DNA of 64,000 nucleotides. It comes from Amphirosellinia nigrospora. Its lineage: Eukaryota > Ascomycota > Sordariomycetes > Xylariales > Xylariaceae. The position numbers were made by a program, and so were the translations under genes. This document shows, piece after piece, positions 61,733-64,000 of this stretch (the first letter of the stretch is position 1; each line of letters starts with the position of its first letter). The DNA is taken from positions 186,001 through 250,000 of the forward strand of contig SCHM01000001.1 of NCBI GenBank assembly GCA_004123355.1. The letters are read 5' to 3'. The notes beneath the pieces are model-generated. The model was not told the DNA's origin and did no database searches. It worked only from the letters and a program-made list of their open reading frames with translations.

Positions 61733-64000
61733 GAGGCATGTATGGATGTATGGAGACGAGCGGCAATGCTGCATGCATTACGAAACCATCTCGTATCATC
61801 TGTACATGGCGGCCCGTCACTGAGAGTGAGAGTGAGAGTGTGTATCGATATTATCGCACTTTGGCTTCACCGTGTCGCCTGTATTTTCTTATCTTTCCAC
61901 TAGTCTATGCAAACAACCAAGCAGTCACACTGCATCCTACCCTCGCTGCGTGTCTTATTCCGTTTCTCGACTGTCACCGACATTAGGGACAAATCGGGTG
62001 TGCCAGATTATAAGGTGAATGCGCCCCTAACCCACAGTCGACCCGTGATCGGCTGCGTACCGGAAAGTCATGGCGGGCAATGCGTGACATGGCGCCCACG
62101 AGGCAGGTGTTCGTCGTAGTGCGACGTGCCCATGTCACGGAACCATATCTCTGGGTTGAGCCAGATGTTTTCGCCCTCGGCTGCCAATACGGGCTTTCGA
62201 GCTGAATCATCTCGTCTTCGTCGAGCTCGAGGCCTAGCGGTGTCATCTGTGCGACCAGAACGTCCCCGAATCATCATCTGTAGCGGCTGGCCGGTTGGGA
62301 GCTCATCTCATGGCTTGCTGGCCTTCGCTAATTTCTAAGCTCGTCCATATCCGCGCCCTTCCTCTTTCTTGATGATGCCAGTGACAGAGATCGTAAAACC
62401 GCCCTATGGTCTGCCAAGAACTAGCCGTCTATGGATAGGAGTGAGGCGTGCGCCACTTGGAGCATGGGATTGCGGCTGTACTGTACTTATGCGAGATCTT
62501 GAACGGCAGTTGTGGATCGGCGCTCTCCTTCAAATGCAATTCCTGAAATACCAGGCGCTGATTGATAATCCTGACCCCCCCACTCCCTCTTGGTAGACTG
62601 TGTGTGGTAGCTCATTCAACCATTCCTCATCACATGGAGAGTATTAAATGTGTGGATTTTAACATAAATCCGAGGTTCTTACATAGCGTTAGGTAGGCAA
62701 TGTACATCCGCTTACGAGGCGAGATTTACCATTCTAGGACTATCAAGTGGCTTGTAGAGCTTGGTAGCCTGCCCGCTGTGCGGACAAAGCCGAGAACAGC
62801 ATGCACCCGATTTCGGTCCCGATTCGGTCCCGAGGAGAATATAGGTCAGGGGTGCCCAGTTGGAGGAAGTATAGTGGTATCTAAAACCCGAGGCTTCGGA
62901 CGATCAAGCGGTTGGCTGGGGTTGGCTGCACTGTTGAAATAGGCTGTTGGCGAATGCTACCCTGTGTACTTTTCAGCGTAGTTAGTTTAGAGGGTTACAA
63001 TCGTTAGAATGCCACATGGTAACTACCTAGGGGCTCGTGACGCCGTTAGCGATCCCTCGCGATCTGTATATAATCTCCTCCTAACCCTAGAGCTGAGATG
63101 TCGTCATGTACTCCAACCTCAGGTCTTATGGGTTGTCGGGCGCTTCTTTCGGAGCACGGGGATCGGGGGTGAACCTCTTGTTCTCTTGTTAGGACTATGT
63201 ACATAACCACATGGCCTATTTAGAATAGGAGTAAATCAACAATGAAGCTCTTGTAAACTCCCATGTTATACAATGTATAAAACTTCGATGCTTCCTTGCT
63301 AGAAAGTCGGGTCTTGAAAGTCGACTCTTTTCAATCTTTTCCGAATCATATCGTCCTTGGGTTGCCTGAGCATTGCTAATGGTCCTGCTTGTACCCGACT
63401 CTGTGGCTCCCCTGGCCCCCAAATCTTTGCTGTATTGAATTTCCAGGAAATTTGTAGCATGGGGCAATTTAATGTCTTATACGGTTCGATGTAGTTTGAT
63501 TTGTTGTTTGGGGGGCTTTTAGAGTTTATGAATGGCTGAGAATCCTCTTCCCAGAAAAGTCGAAGTCCTAGTTAGCCGACACCATAGTTTCGATAATCAG
63601 TTAGGGTAGTTTTCATTATCTTAGTATATTCTATTGTGGGGGTGGCCTTTAAACGTTTGCACAGATCTTGCTCCCTAATGAGAAGTCACAGTTGTCAGAT
63701 TCTACTCTCCGGCAACTCGTCGTCAAAACTCGACGGCGCGTTATTATTCTACTATGATTATTATTAGGCTAGTCTTCCCGGCCAGTCCCCCCGGCCAGTC
63801 CCTTTAATTCCAACATTATAACACAATTTCAGCCCTTTAAAATTAAGTCATGTCGCATTATCTTCATGTTTATTTGAAGTTGGGTTGTAATCCTACTAAG
63901 TAGCAACGATAACCCGCATGTTTGAGCCAGTGACAGCTTTCAACGGTTATGCAGGCTCAATTCTGAAACAGTGGCATCTGTTGTGCACACGCAGCATCTT

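Larger units (their letters stand above)
59934..64000. other. gene-poor right end
   Basis: Four kilobases with no gene I can support. There are repeats: poly-G (60352-60362), CATCTCC array (60810-60855), TTAC/TTAG array (61028-61072) and TGTTGTTCG array (61706-61732). A minus-strand open frame at 62068-62277 has a protein-like stretch (NIWLNPEIWFRDMG) but no recognisable domain. A gene extending beyond the right edge cannot be excluded. Confidence 0.5.

Noticed and set aside
61486-61986. 166-codon open frame on the plus strand
   Set aside because: Contains repeat-derived CCSCC and SESESES stretches over microsatellite DNA and has no domain.
1-64000. CRISPR arrays and transposable elements
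   Set aside because: No regularly spaced repeats with unique spacers, no transposase or reverse-transcriptase motifs, and no long terminal repeats were seen; the organism is a fungus.

Overview
The window is nuclear DNA of a filamentous ascomycete (Pezizomycotina, most likely a Sordariomycete). The evidence is many short GT-AG introns of about 52-116 bp, long gene-poor spacers, and gene families typical of this group: a DUF3433 membrane protein, BTB/POZ proteins, a non-reducing PKS, an AflR-like regulator and a naphthol reductase. I cannot fix genus or species. There are 13 protein genes that I can support, one decayed pseudogene, and no tRNA, rRNA, transposon or CRISPR array that I could recognise.

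Layout. 0-28 kb is mostly housekeeping: the 3' end of a CCHC zinc-knuckle protein (+), an Aip1-type WD-repeat actin regulator (+), a multi-spanning family-2 glycosyltransferase (-), neutral trehalase (+), a decayed BTB pseudogene and its intact-looking paralogue (both -), isocitrate lyase (+), a DUF3433 membrane protein (-), a degenerate Ras-like GTPase (+) and a TMEM19/DUF92 membrane protein (-). 29.9-60 kb looks like a loose secondary-metabolite locus: a Fet3/Abr1-type multicopper oxidase (+), a SAT-KS-AT-PT-ACP-ACP-TE polyketide synthase of DHN-melanin type (+), an AflR-like Zn2Cys6 regulator (+), a tetrahydroxynaphthalene-reductase-type SDR (-) and a transcription factor with two C2H2 fingers followed by a Zn2Cys6 domain (-). 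The cluster members are separated by 3-6 kb of non-coding DNA. 60-64 kb has no gene that I can support.

How the genes may work together. The PKS would make 1,3,6,8-tetrahydroxynaphthalene (or a heptaketide precursor of it), the SDR would reduce it to scytalone, the multicopper oxidase could polymerise the final naphthol, and the two transcription factors could control the set. Scytalone dehydratase and a 3HN-type reductase are not seen here and would have to lie elsewhere.

Quality caution. Almost every long conserved gene is interrupted by several small indels, mostly single missing bases and often inside short homopolymer runs, across unrelated housekeeping genes. This looks like uncorrected sequencing or assembly error rather than biology. 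Gene boundaries below are therefore whole-gene spans that bridge frameshifts. The SDR is the only long gene without one.
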